Below the pieces are notes generated by a model. It saw nothing but the letters and a program-made list of their open reading frames with translations. It was not told the DNA's origin and did no database searches. From Nitrososphaerota archaeon (lineage in GTDB: Archaea; Thermoproteota; Nitrososphaeria; Nitrososphaerales; JACPRH01): a DNA stretch of 64,000 bases. Positions within the stretch are counted from its first letter, which is position 1, and every line of letters starts with the position of its first letter. Positions 33,479-42,450 of this stretch are shown here, one piece after another. Location of the stretch: the NCBI GenBank assembly GCA_016190055.1, contig JACPRH010000037.1:62001-126000 (forward strand). Direction: 5' to 3'. A program made the translations under genes and the position numbers.

Positions 33479-35524
33479 TTACCGCTGGGTGATTTGTTTG
33501 GGGTTTCTGTAGCGTACGCCGTTTAGGAAGATGGATATACCGTCTATGTGTGCTTCCCAGTTTGTGCGTTCGCGTTCAGGTACTATGCCGAGGAGCATTT
33601 CGAGCATGTAGATTATTGCTCCAGTGGCCCAAGCTTGGGGAGAGTTGGCGGCGGGGTAGGGTGCTGGGAAGGCGTATTCACGTCTAGGGTAGCCTGCGAA
33701 CAGTTCCGGCAGGCGGTAGCGTGGGAATGCTGAGGCGGCCTCGAAGAGTGATAGCGCAATTGTCTTCGCCTCGTTGTAGAAGCCGTATTGAGCCATGCCG
33801 GCTGCGATTAGTGAGTTGTCGTGTGGCCAAACGCTTCCGTTGTGGTAGGAGAGTGGGTTGTACCGAATCATTTCTGTTGAGAGGGTTCTTATGCCCCAGC
33901 CTCCGAACATGTCTGGCTCCATCAGTCGCTTCACTACTTGAGGAGCTTTTACTTCATCGATGATGCCGCTCCAGAGGCAGTGGCCGGGGTTGGAGGTGAT
34001 GCTGTCCACCCTGTGTTTATGTTGATCCAGCGCCACGGCGAAGAACTGTTTCTCAGGCATCCAGAAGACTTCGTTGAATCTCCTCTTCAGATGCTCAGCT
34101 TGAAGCCTCAGATCGTCCGCTCGGCTGGTGTTTCCCAGAACCTTGTATAGATCAGCCATCTTTCGTTTAGCATCGTATACGTAGCCTTGAACCTCGCATA
34201 GAGCAATAGGCGGTGGCGCGAGCTTTCCGTTAGCGAAGGAGATTGAGTCTCTTGAGTCCTTCCATCCTTGGTTTCTCAACCCGTTCTTTGTTCTGAGCTG
34301 ATACTCTACGAAGCCATCGCCATCCATGTCTCCGTACTGATCTATCCAGTTGAGAGCTTTCTCTGCATGCGGCATGAGTTGTTGAAGCATCTTCACGCTG
34401 CCTGTCCATCGATATGCCTCCCAGAGGAGTACTAGGAAGAGAGGTGTCGCATCTACGCTGCCGTAGTAGCTGGAGTGCGGAACAACTTCGAGGAGAGATA
34501 GCTCGCCTTTGCGTACTTCGTGAGGAATCTTGCCGGGTTCAGCTTCACGAAAAGCATCGTACTTCGCTGCTTGAAGGCTTGCAAGCGTGTATAGCGTACC
34601 TATCATAAACTCGGGTCCGAGTATCTTTGTCTGTATCGCGGCGATAGTGGAGTCTCGGCCGAAGAGAGTCATGAACCACGGGACACCGGCGGCCAAAATG
34701 TAGTAGCCCGGTAGGTATTCGAGTCTGAGGGCTCTGAGATCCGCTAAAGCCTGCTGGTATGTTTGGCGGAGATCAATGTAGTCTGTCTCCAGTCTGGGTA
34801 AACTGTATTCGAACGGTGCTTCACGCACAATCCGTCTAAGCGATTCTATTCGGTTTTCTTCGCTTGGCCTGTAGGGGCTGAATGGGGAGCCTAAGATGTC
34901 TTGTACGCAGCTCGTCGGTTTAGGTGGAGCTCCTACGACGGGGAGGATGGTTACACAGGTTTTCCATACTCCTTTTGGGGGAAGGTTCACGTCGAAGATT
35001 GAGGTTCTGCCGCGTACCTGTGGCTCTGCTGAGAACTTTACCCAAGTTTCCCTAGTGAACTCTCCTCTTTGGTAGTGTAGACAGAGATCTTGACCGTCTC
35101 TTTCCTCAACGGTTACCTTTCCTTCTTTGCTGAGCGCGGGGCCTAAACGTACTTCGAACACGTCTGCGAAGTCAGCGTCACATGTTATCGAAACCTGCAG
35201 TGAACTGGTTTTAGTGGTGTGGTTCATTATGTAGATGTCTTCGTATAACCCGTTGCTTACGTATCGGTCCCGTATGACGCTGAAGGCTGAGGAGGGGAGT
35301 TTTCGTGTTCTTCTTGAGCTTGCGTAGAAGGTGGCCATTGAATGGTCAAGCTGATTCGCTCCTACGGGCTCCAGACTGAGCCCTTCCAAGGCTAGTCCGA
35401 AGTTTGAAAGGAAGCGAGTATCGTGGGCGTAGAGTCCTTCAACGGTCCTTGACCTGATATTCCCAGCGCGGCTAGATACCGCGAAGACAGACTCTTCTAT
35501 TATCGTTATATGGTCTGAATCCAA
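33479..35524 (-). CDS. glycogen-debranching-type enzyme (GDE_N plus amylo-alpha-1,6-glucosidase-like)
   Basis: 681 residues. The N-terminal beta-sandwich domain (1-220, GDE_N-type; 'GLYAHDTRFLSNFGL') is followed by an (alpha/alpha)6-barrel glycosidase domain. Signature stretches are 'GVPWFMTLFGRDSTIAAIQT', 'YGDMDGDGFVEYQ', 'GWKDSRDSISFANG' and 'NGSVWPHDNSLIAAGM', whose Asp and Glu residues are candidate catalytic acids. It acts on alpha-glucan branches or related oligosaccharides. A family-4 glycosyltransferase gene lies upstream on the same strand (192-bp gap), suggesting a storage-glycan or compatible-solute role. Confidence 0.87.
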   Translation of the reverse strand: MDSDHITIIEESVFAVSSRAGNIRSRTVEGLYAHDTRFLSNFGLALEGLSLEPVGANQLDHSMATFYASSRRTRKLPSSAFSVIRDRYVSNGLYEDIYIMNHTTKTSSLQVSITCDADFADVFEVRLGPALSKEGKVTVEERDGQDLCLHYQRGEFTRETWVKFSAEPQVRGRTSIFDVNLPPKGVWKTCVTILPVVGAPPKPTSCVQDILGSPFSPYRPSEENRIESLRRIVREAPFEYSLPRLETDYIDLRQTYQQALADLRALRLEYLPGYYILAAGVPWFMTLFGRDSTIAAIQTKILGPEFMIGTLYTLASLQAAKYDAFREAEPGKIPHEVRKGELSLLEVVPHSSYYGSVDATPLFLVLLWEAYRWTGSVKMLQQLMPHAEKALNWIDQYGDMDGDGFVEYQLRTKNGLRNQGWKDSRDSISFANGKLAPPPIALCEVQGYVYDAKRKMADLYKVLGNTSRADDLRLQAEHLKRRFNEVFWMPEKQFFAVALDQHKHRVDSITSNPGHCLWSGIIDEVKAPQVVKRLMEPDMFGGWGIRTLSTEMIRYNPLSYHNGSVWPHDNSLIAAGMAQYGFYNEAKTIALSLFEAASAFPRYRLPELFAGYPRREYAFPAPYPAANSPQAWATGAIIYMLEMLLGIVPERERTNWEAHIDGISIFLNGVRYRNPKQITQR

Positions 35525-35691
35525 CTATTGTCACTCTCTATGTATGTGGTGATGATGGTTGTAATTGCGTGGACTGAGGACAGTCATTGCGGTTAGTTCA
35601 CGTCAATTTTTCTGGACTGGGGTTGGATTTCGGCCATTAAAGTTTTAGGGTTGTCGGGCGCTATCGTGATATTCATCTGCAGCGGCTCACT

Positions 35692-35719
35692 CACTTACTT
35701 ACCTGCTTGCTCCTAGTTA
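35692..35719 (-). other. tetranucleotide-periodic stop run after the glycosyltransferase gene
   Basis: The minus strand reads TAACTAGG, then GGTAAGTAAGTGAGTGAG. The 4-base period puts stop codons in all three frames. Confidence 0.5.
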
Positions 35720-36931
35720 GATGCAGCGGCTGTATAGGTCGAGTAGCCGTGGGAGAACTGCGTCTACATCGAAGTTTTGTTTCACCCATTTCCTTCCTGC
35801 CTGCCCCATCTGTCGAGCCTTTTTCTTATCTGAGAGGAGCTTTATGATGTTTTTTGCGGTGCTCCAAGGATCGTTCGCAGGCACTAAGACGCCGGTTTTG
35901 CCGTCAAGAACAACCTCCGGCACACCATTGTCGATTGAGTTAGCTCCGATGACAGGTTTCCCAGCTGCCATTCCTTCTAGGAAGACCATGCCGAAGCATT
36001 CGGTTGGGCCGAGGCTGACAACCATGTCGGAGGCTGCGAATACTGACGGTATCTGTTCTTGAGGTAAGTCGCGGTCTAAGAATAGAACGCTGTCTTTAGC
36101 GCCAAGTGTGGAGGTTGTTTGCACGATGGCCTCCCTTATTTGGCGCACGACGTCTGGGTAAACGGGATCATTTCCGATTAGGAGAAGCTTAACGTTACGT
36201 ATCTCCCGCTTCACTAAGGGCAAAGCTCTTAGCAGTATCTGCAGGCCTTTCCCATCCTCGTATTTGAACGAGTTTTTCTCTCTACCTACGAGTCTAGACG
36301 GGAATAGGATAATGGGTTCGTCATCGTCCACTCCGAGCATCTTTCGTATATTGCTGCCGTCTGCGTTAGCGAACTTGTCTGTGTCAAGAGTGTTCGGGAT
36401 GACCTCGATTTTGCTGGTTGGGACGCCGCCTTTTATGAGGTCGAATGCTGATTTAGAGGTTAAGGCAACTACCTTCGAGAAGGGAAGATACGATAGCAGG
36501 TAGTGGGCGAAGGGGTCTTCGGTGGTGTTATGTATTGTGTCGATCATCGGAGGCTGTCTTGTATTAGCTCCTTGTAGGAAGCTAATGAGGAACATTGCGT
36601 ACTGCTTCATCTGATAGTTGTGCAGATGGATGACATCCACATCTAACTCGCTGATAATTTGTTCAAAGAATTTTGAGACGTTCTTAGGTTTGAATAGGTT
36701 AGCGTCGATGGCTCCTGTTTCAGGGACATCAAGCAGATTTGTTCTAATCACTTCTACACCTTGAAGATGCTCTCGCTCAGGGCGGTTTGCGACGCTGCTG
36801 GTGAGAACGGTGGGGTTATGGCCGTTCTTCACAAGTCCGATTGATGTTTCGTATACTACGGATTCGACTCCGCCTATTACAGGCACGAAGAAAGGTGTGA
36901 TGTAAAGCACATTGAGATTTTCACAGGGCAT
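35717..36931 (-). CDS. glycosyltransferase, GT4 family
   Basis: 404-residue GT-B-fold transferase. The N-domain starts 'VLYITPFFVPVIGGVESVVYETSIGL' (donor loop 'GGVE'). The C-domain has 'IILFPSRLVGREKNSFKYEDGKGLQILLRAL' and the GT4 E-x7-E motif region 'GPTECFGMVFLEGMAAGKPVIGANSIDNGVPEVV'. It probably uses a nucleotide sugar to make a glucan, glycolipid or glycoside; acceptor unknown. It precedes the debranching-type enzyme. Confidence 0.88.
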   Translation of the reverse strand: MPCENLNVLYITPFFVPVIGGVESVVYETSIGLVKNGHNPTVLTSSVANRPEREHLQGVEVIRTNLLDVPETGAIDANLFKPKNVSKFFEQIISELDVDVIHLHNYQMKQYAMFLISFLQGANTRQPPMIDTIHNTTEDPFAHYLLSYLPFSKVVALTSKSAFDLIKGGVPTSKIEVIPNTLDTDKFANADGSNIRKMLGVDDDEPIILFPSRLVGREKNSFKYEDGKGLQILLRALPLVKREIRNVKLLLIGNDPVYPDVVRQIREAIVQTTSTLGAKDSVLFLDRDLPQEQIPSVFAASDMVVSLGPTECFGMVFLEGMAAGKPVIGANSIDNGVPEVVLDGKTGVLVPANDPWSTAKNIIKLLSDKKKARQMGQAGRKWVKQNFDVDAVLPRLLDLYSRCI

Positions 36932-37165
36932 CTCTCAACAGCCCCTAATCCAAAGCATGTTGATGAACCTCGCATCTGCACTACAGCACCAACTACCGCC
37001 CTCAACTGAGATTGCTTCCTTTCCCATTGGTGATCTGATTTCGCTCAACAAACTTGTTTTAGATAGGCTGCCTCCTTTATTACAAATCATATAGTGATTA
37101 TATGGCCAGCCAGTTACATGTGTTTTGCGTTAAGTTCTCACTCAGGAAGAAGCTAAGACGAAGCT

Positions 37166-37277
37166 GCCTAGGAAAGGGCGCATCTTGCGACCAACTTATA
37201 CATTTGTAGTCTGGTTAGATGCGGGATCTGTCCAGTTGTCTGAATAGCGCGTTGTCTACGCGAGTATGTTCCTAGGC
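37166..37277. ncRNA. candidate structured RNA or palindromic element
   Basis: A perfect 9-bp outer stem GCCTAGGAA/TTCCTAGGC (37166-37174 with 37269-37277) encloses a second stem CGCATCT/AGATGCG (37179-37185 with 37217-37223). A GC-rich hairpin (about CGCG/CGCG around 37247-37262) follows. The nested, branched layout resembles a folded RNA. No known RNA family is recognised, and the strand is undetermined. Confidence 0.3.
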
Positions 37278-37400
37278 TTGACAAAGTTTCGGTAAACTTC
37301 TAGTTTCTTGAGGACTTGGGCAAGAATAACGCTTTGTTTCTTTTTTTGTGAATGTTTACCGTTCTGAAGTGAACTAGCCCCTAGACATAGTTTTACGCAC

Positions 37401-37420
37401 GGCGAGTAATTTTTCTCGCC
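37401..37420. terminator. perfect short hairpin
   Basis: GGCGAG-TAATTTTT-CTCGCC is a perfect 6-bp GC-rich stem with an AT loop, 56 bp downstream of the pstB stop. It may end the pst transcript or the upstream candidate RNA. Confidence 0.35.
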
Positions 37421-37475
37421 CAAAAGTATGAATGATCAGGCACGAACTTCAAAACGCTAAACGTGTACCTTTTTT

Positions 37476-38324
37476 TTAGCTAATTTCGCCGGAGATATAA
37501 GCACAAGTTTTTGCTTCGCAGGGAGCGCAGAGGACTTTGCTGGCGGGGCCTTGCTCTATCATTTCACCTAAGTAGAGGAAGATGGCATGGTCGGCTATTC
37601 TTCGAGCTTGGCGGAGAGTGTGGGTCACCAGTACGATTGTGTAGTTTTGCTTCAGCATCTGGAACTGCTCCTCAATGAGGCGTGCTGATACAGGATCTAG
37701 GGATGAGGTAGGTTCATCGGCGAGGATAACTTCAGGTTTGACTGATAATGTTCTGGCGAGTGCTAGCCTCTGTTGTTGTCCTACTGATAGCTTTGAAGCT
37801 GGCATACGCAGTCTATCTTTAACTTCGTCCCATAAGCCTGCTAAGCGCAGGTAGCATTCTACAAGCAGATCCATCTCGCCGTTCTTGTGTGTTCGAGCCG
37901 TGTTACGCGTGTTCGCAGGGCATACTTCATTGTTAGGGCAGTGCTTCTCAAGCTCCTCTATCTGTTCAAGAATTTGCTTACCTTTGACTCCGTGAATTCT
38001 TGGGCCGAATGCAATATTATCATAGATTGACATCGGTAGTGGGCACGGTTTCTGCGAGAGGAAGCCGACTTTCTTCCTGAGAGAAAGAATATCGGCCTGG
38101 GGGTCGTAGACGTTGTCACCATCTATCAGAACCTTTCCATTTACTTTAACCTCCTCCTGTAGCTCAATGAGGCGGTTCAGGCTCTTGAGAAGAGTAGTCT
38201 TACCGCATCCCGAGGGGCCGATTATTGCGGTGATTTGACCATCTGGAATATCGACTGTTATGTCCTTAAGCACGTTATGGGCTCCGTAGCTCACCTTTAG
38301 ATTACGTATACTGATATGTGGCAT
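37476..38324 (-). CDS. pstB: phosphate ABC transporter ATPase
   Basis: ATPase of the high-affinity phosphate importer. Visible are Walker A 'GPSGCGKTT', signature 'LSVGQQQRLALARTL', and Walker B 'VILADEPTSSLDP'. At 282 residues it is about 30 longer than usual PstB. The extra length is an insertion near 125-155 with two cysteines (CPNNEVC), and the C-terminus has a further cluster 'CAPCEAKTC'. These might bind metal or sense redox. Last gene of HTH-pstC-pstA-pstB. Confidence 0.93.
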   Translation of the reverse strand: MPHISIRNLKVSYGAHNVLKDITVDIPDGQITAIIGPSGCGKTTLLKSLNRLIELQEEVKVNGKVLIDGDNVYDPQADILSLRKKVGFLSQKPCPLPMSIYDNIAFGPRIHGVKGKQILEQIEELEKHCPNNEVCPANTRNTARTHKNGEMDLLVECYLRLAGLWDEVKDRLRMPASKLSVGQQQRLALARTLSVKPEVILADEPTSSLDPVSARLIEEQFQMLKQNYTIVLVTHTLRQARRIADHAIFLYLGEMIEQGPASKVLCAPCEAKTCAYISGEIS

Positions 38325-38353
38325 AACTTACACAAACACCTACCATACTCTAC

Positions 38354-39220
38354 CTATCTTAAGATATGTTTAGAGAACCTCTGTCCCAGTGCTCTCGAAG
38401 CAACGCTTACTACAAGAACGATTACCAGCAATACAAGCGCCGAGGCATAGGCGCGTTGTTGTACTTCAGGGAAGGGTGTGCCTAGCTGGAAGAAGATGGC
38501 TAGTGGCAGGGATGCAGCTGGATCTAGAAGTGATCCCGGTATATTATCAGTGTAGCCTGCGGTGAAGAGTATTGACGCAGCGTCTCCGATGCTTCTGCCG
38601 AAGGCTAAGAGTACCGCTGTTGCTATGCCCGGTAGCACCTGTATTATCACGATCTTGAAGGTTGTTTCGAATCTTGTTGTGCCCAACGCGTAAGATGTTT
38701 CCTTCAGCTCCGCAGGAACCAGTTTTACTGTCTCATCTATTGCGCGAATCATTATAGGGATCTGTAGGAGCGTCAAAACGATTATTCCTCCGAGCAGCGA
38801 TGCCCTCATACCTAGGTAGAGCATCACGGTGAAGCCGAATGCGCCGTATACTATTGATGGTGTGCCCCATAAAACATCAAGGGAGAGACGGATAGAGTAT
38901 GCGACCTTTGTCTTCTTGATGTAATCTCTCTGTAAAGAAAGAGCGGCTGGTATGCTGATCAGTAAGGCTAGAAGGACGCTTCCGAAGGCTAGGTAGATTG
39001 AGCCTATGATTGCGTTGAGGATTCCACCTTCTTTTCCTAGATAGTATCCGCCTTTAGGTGTCTGAGTTAACATGGATGGTGTTAGGGCTGGAGCTCCGTT
39101 CAAAACTACTACAGCTACAACTGCAAAGAGGCTTCCTACGACCATAGTTAATGAAGAGAGCATCAGAACCTTGAAGAGTCGCTCTTCAAGTAGCCTATCC
39201 AACCGTAACCCTCCGCTCAA
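38354..39220 (-). CDS. pstA: phosphate ABC transporter permease PstA
   Basis: 288 residues, six membrane helices. The N-terminus is '[33 protein letters not shown]', with '[22 protein letters not shown]'-type PstA sequence mid-protein and the coupling loop '[26 protein letters not shown]'. It overlaps the pstC end by 26 bp and lies about 30 bp from pstB. Pairs with PstC to form the membrane channel. Confidence 0.93.
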   Translation of the reverse strand: [288 protein letters not shown]

Positions 39221-40118
39221 TTCTTATCAGTATCAGTCGAGCCGCAAGCGTGAACATTAGGATGATAAGCAGCAGAATAAGAGCGGCTAGAAGAAGTGCA
39301 GAGTCGTACAATGGGATGGACATCATCTCACCATAATTATTGGCGATAAGCGCAGGCAACGGGTACGCGGGGTCAAACACCGATGATGGTACAATGAACA
39401 CGTTGCCCACGACCATAAGGACAGCCATAGTTTCCCCTAGTGCACGTGAAAATCCTAAGATTACTGCAGCAGCTATCCCGGGCAAAGCGACTCGCATCAA
39501 AGCGTGCTTCACAGTCTGCCACTGAGTAGCCCCCATGGAAAGAGAGGCCTCTCTGACCTCAAAAGGCACGGACCTAAACACCTGCACAGTAATCGAAATA
39601 ATAACGGGGAAAACCATTATTGCAAGCACAATACCACCAGCCAGAAGGCTGAAACCTGTGGAATATCTTCCTGCGCCTGCAGCTGGTATCCCGAGACTTC
39701 CGACAACCGGTGCGATATATGCGACGAATGGAACAATAGTAAGTACACCCCATACGCCGTAAACCACAGGCGGTATTCCTGCGAGCAGATCTACCAGTGG
39801 TAGAACTCTTCGTCTAAGACTCTCCTTAGCGTACTCTGCAAGGTAAATTGCGCTTAGAATGCTAAGCGGGACAGCTATCATCATCGCTATAGCGGTTACG
39901 TAAAGCGTACTTAGAATCGCCGGGTAGAGCCCGAAGCTACCTTGAGAGGGCAACCAACTGCTGTTAAGAAGTAATTCCGAAAGAGGCTTGGTGTCAAGAA
40001 TAGGTTTTGATCGCAGGTAAAGCGCGAGTATAACTATGAATGCAAGACTACCCGCGAAGGCTGCGGCGACCAGCATCACACTGCTTGAAAGGGTATCCTT
40101 AAGTCGTCTAATCCGCAC
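39195..40118 (-). CDS. pstC: phosphate ABC transporter permease PstC
   Basis: 307 residues, six or seven membrane segments. 'LPLVDLLAGIPPVVYGVWGVLTIVPF' and the coupling loop 'SVPFEVREASLSMGATQWQTVKHALMRVALPGIAAAVILGFSRALGETMAV' identify PstC. It begins 2 bp after the small regulator gene and overlaps pstA, so the three genes are translationally linked. Confidence 0.93.
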   Translation of the reverse strand: MRIRRLKDTLSSSVMLVAAAFAGSLAFIVILALYLRSKPILDTKPLSELLLNSSWLPSQGSFGLYPAILSTLYVTAIAMMIAVPLSILSAIYLAEYAKESLRRRVLPLVDLLAGIPPVVYGVWGVLTIVPFVAYIAPVVGSLGIPAAGAGRYSTGFSLLAGGIVLAIMVFPVIISITVQVFRSVPFEVREASLSMGATQWQTVKHALMRVALPGIAAAVILGFSRALGETMAVLMVVGNVFIVPSSVFDPAYPLPALIANNYGEMMSIPLYDSALLLAALILLLIILMFTLAARLILIRIERRVTVG

Positions 40119-40120
40119 TG

Positions 40121-40375
40121 TTATTCACTCCGCTGGTTAATTGAGCATTCCTCGTTGCAGTAGAGACATACATAGTACTTTTGCCTCATATCATTGAAAT
40201 TGTGCTTTACCTTTAGTAGGTTGCAGCTCTTCAGTTTTCTAACTGCGTGGTTAACCGTCCTTTTAGGTAGCGATGTTTCTTTTATGAGATCCTTTTGGGT
40301 GATTTGCCCCTTTTCTGTGAGAACCTTGAGAACTAGTTTTGTTGAGGGTGAGAGTTGGTCAACAAAGTAAATCAC
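40121..40375 (-). CDS. winged-helix transcriptional regulator heading the pst genes
   Basis: 84-residue MarR/ArsR-like winged helix: 'SPSTKLVLKVLTEKGQITQKDLIKETSLPKRTVNHAVRKLKSCNLLKVKH'. A cysteine-rich tail follows ('CLYCNEEC'), possibly metal-binding. It is the first gene of a unit with pstCAB and probably regulates phosphate uptake. It ends 2 bp before pstC. One copy of the 70-bp palindromic element lies about 80 bp upstream. Confidence 0.8.
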   Translation of the reverse strand: MIYFVDQLSPSTKLVLKVLTEKGQITQKDLIKETSLPKRTVNHAVRKLKSCNLLKVKHNFNDMRQKYYVCLYCNEECSINQRSE

Positions 40376-40455
40376 TATTCACTCTTATCGTCACTGCTCG
40401 CTCTTCCCGCCCTCTTGAAATATAACGGAGTTATAAATATTTATTAGTTCCTGAG

Positions 40456-40525
40456 GATTCTGTCCCATTATCGGGTGATCACGCAAAGTCAGCAAGCATA
40501 CATCACCCGAAGATGGGACAGAAGT
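40456..40525 (-). mobile_element. 70-bp palindromic element (MITE-like), copy 1
   Basis: Identical over 70 bp to copies 2 and 3, but in the opposite orientation. The ends are near-perfect 22-bp inverted repeats (TTCTGTCCCAT..TCGGGTGAT). The flanking octamers are TTCCTGAG on the left and GACGAGAC on the right. These do not match each other, but they are the reverse complements of the left and right octamers of copy 2. No coding capacity; probably a non-autonomous element mobilised by a transposase outside the window. Confidence 0.9.
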
Positions 40526-40590
40526 GACGAGACAGCTCGAACGCTAATTAATAATTACTCTCTGCCTAACTAACCGACTCGAACAACCAA

Positions 40591-41298
40591 TTACTTCTTG
40601 TGTAGGCCGCACTCGCTGGCTTCTCGTGGCTCCCACCACCATCGGCCCGCACGAGGATCTTCTCCGGGTTTAACTGCGCGTGTACAGGGTTCACAGCCTA
40701 TACTCGGATAGCCGTTGTCGTGAAGCGCATTGTAGAGAACATTGTTGTTTCGAATGTATTTCCAGATGTCTTCTGATGTTTGATCGGCTAATGGGTTAAT
40801 CTTGATTATACCGTTGTGAAGCGCGTCAACCTCTACCTTCTGCACTGCTACTCTTGTTGATGCCTGATCTCTTCTCAAACCTGTTATCCAAGCGTCGAGA
40901 TCTGAGAGCGCTCGCTTTAACGGCTCAACCTTCCTTACTTCGCAGCATAGTTTACGCAGCGCCATACTCTTGTAGAAGAGGTTTAGGCCGTGGCTTCTAG
41001 TCATCTCCTCCAGACGAACGGTATCCGGATAGAATATCTCAAAGTCGCCGTACTTTTCCTGTGCCTTATCCATTAGATCGTATGTTTCTTGGTGAAGCCT
41101 CCCTGTTTCAAGAGCGAAAATTCTTGCGTCAGGATTTATTTTCCTAAGCATGTCGGTCAATACCATGTCCTCGGCTCCGAAGCTAGAGGCAAGCGAGATC
41201 TTCGGATGGAACTCACTTAGTGCCCATTCAAGAACCTGTTGAGGAGATTTTTCTTCAAGCCGTCGATTCAAACCTTCTACATCTAATGTTCTAGACAT
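40591..41298 (-). CDS. cysH: adenylylsulfate (APS/PAPS) reductase
   Basis: Reduces activated sulfate to sulfite. Visible are the nucleotide-binding start 'ISLASSFGAEDMVLTDML', 'ALETGRLHQETYDLMD', and the Fe4S4 cysteine pairs 'KLCCEV' and 'GCEPC', which mark the iron-sulfur type that normally uses APS. The C-terminus has the catalytic 'ECGLH'. At 235 residues it is standard. TATA-like CTTATAATG lies about 33 bp before ATG. The partner ATP sulfurylase gene (sat) lies 2.4 kb away, across the copy-2 element. Confidence 0.92.
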   Translation of the reverse strand: MSRTLDVEGLNRRLEEKSPQQVLEWALSEFHPKISLASSFGAEDMVLTDMLRKINPDARIFALETGRLHQETYDLMDKAQEKYGDFEIFYPDTVRLEEMTRSHGLNLFYKSMALRKLCCEVRKVEPLKRALSDLDAWITGLRRDQASTRVAVQKVEVDALHNGIIKINPLADQTSEDIWKYIRNNNVLYNALHDNGYPSIGCEPCTRAVKPGEDPRAGRWWWEPREASECGLHKK

Positions 41299-41394
41299 GT
41301 AGTCACTTCCTGCAGGGATGCAACGTCATTATAAGCGGTAAATAACCATTACACAGACCAGTCACGTCATTGTTGAACGTCGAGTATCTCATTT

Positions 41395-42450
41395 TTACCC
41401 AACCCTTCTCAGTGAGTCATCAACGGTTTCCTTGGGCAGTTCGATGTAACCCGCCTCGTCAACAAACCTCTGACCCTCAATAAGCACCCATTTAATGAAC
41501 TCCTTTTCAAGCCCCGAAGGTCGGTCTTTCGTCACGAAATATTCCACTCTGGCAGGTGGGTGTGGAAATACGCCGCTCTTTATCGCCTGAACAGTTTTTG
41601 CCTTTGTGCTGATATCCTCGTTCGAATCAACCTTACCGTTCTTATCTACGTCGAACGGAGCGATCTTTACGCCAGCGATGGGCAGCCCACTCTTCATATC
41701 AAACACATAATTGTAGTTGTTGTAACCAATACCAAGAGGATCCTTCTGCACGGCCGCTAGAACTCCCGGATCGCCGTATACGCCTATGCCCTTCAGATTC
41801 TCCTGTTTCTTTCCAAGATATTTCGCCCAGATTTCAGGTGCGCCGGCCGCGTCACTCCTAGTGTACACGTGTATCTCGTCTTTTATCTCCGGCCTCCCAA
41901 CCACTTCACCCCAAGTTTTGATGGTTCCGTCGATGAAGATGCCGATGAAAACCTCTCTGGTAACTCCTCTGGTTTCGATGTCATTCAATACTGGGTTTTT
42001 AGAGTTAATTGTAGCAACTACTGCGTCCTTTGTCACAACAATCGGATAAGCGCCTTTAGCTACCTCAGCTGGATCAATATCTCTTGAGACCATACCGATA
42101 TCAACTAGGCCGCCTAATGCATCAGCCATACCTTTTCCTGCGCCTCCGGCTGAAACCTCCACCTTAACATTTGGATGCAGCTTCTGGAACTCCTCGCCCC
42201 AAACAACGGTCATCGGATATAACGCCCAAGCACCTGACAATGTAACTTGCCCCTGAAGCTCTTCGAGAGGTTGTGCGCTAGTGGTGTTACTAGAGATGCT
42301 AGTGGTGCCTTTGGATTTATCTTGGGACGGTTGAGGAGGGGATGCAAGGTATAGTGATACCAGCCCTATTGCGAGAATTAGAATCGTTGCTAAGATGAAT
42401 TTGCTTCGACTTCTCGCAAACGTAGTTTTGGATGACATCTTGTTCGTCAT
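41395..42450 (-). CDS. pstS: phosphate-binding lipoprotein-like periplasmic protein PstS
   Basis: Extracellular phosphate-binding component of the Pst importer. The N-terminal membrane anchor or signal (FILATILILAIGLVSLYLASP) is followed by a Ser/Thr linker and the PBP domain: 'VTLSGAWALYPMTVVWGEEFQKLHPNVKVEVSAGGAGKGMADALGGLVDIGMVSRDI' and 'IHVYTRSDAAGAPEIWAKYLG' hold the ligand Ser, Arg and Asp residues. TATA (GATATATAAC) lies 18-26 bp upstream, so the mRNA is probably leaderless. It lies on the same strand as pstCAB but is separated from them by cysH and a palindromic element. Confidence 0.9.
   Translation of the reverse strand: MTNKMSSKTTFARSRSKFILATILILAIGLVSLYLASPPQPSQDKSKGTTSISSNTTSAQPLEELQGQVTLSGAWALYPMTVVWGEEFQKLHPNVKVEVSAGGAGKGMADALGGLVDIGMVSRDIDPAEVAKGAYPIVVTKDAVVATINSKNPVLNDIETRGVTREVFIGIFIDGTIKTWGEVVGRPEIKDEIHVYTRSDAAGAPEIWAKYLGKKQENLKGIGVYGDPGVLAAVQKDPLGIGYNNYNYVFDMKSGLPIAGVKIAPFDVDKNGKVDSNEDISTKAKTVQAIKSGVFPHPPARVEYFVTKDRPSGLEKEFIKWVLIEGQRFVDEAGYIELPKETVDDSLRRVG

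Larger units (their letters stand above)
36932..37475. other. 544-bp intergenic region
   Basis: No credible protein gene (the track's 60-codon plus-strand ORF at 36912 looks random). It contains an inverted-repeat-rich segment at 37166-37277, listed separately. A perfect hairpin GGCGAG-TAATTTTT-CTCGCC lies at 37401-37420. T-rich runs suitable for plus-strand termination occur near 37339-37351 and 37470-37477. Confidence 0.5.

Noticed and set aside
36912-37094. 60-codon plus-strand ORF after the GT4 gene start
   Set aside because: It overlaps the GT4 start antisense, has no ribosome-binding or promoter signal and no recognisable sequence features.
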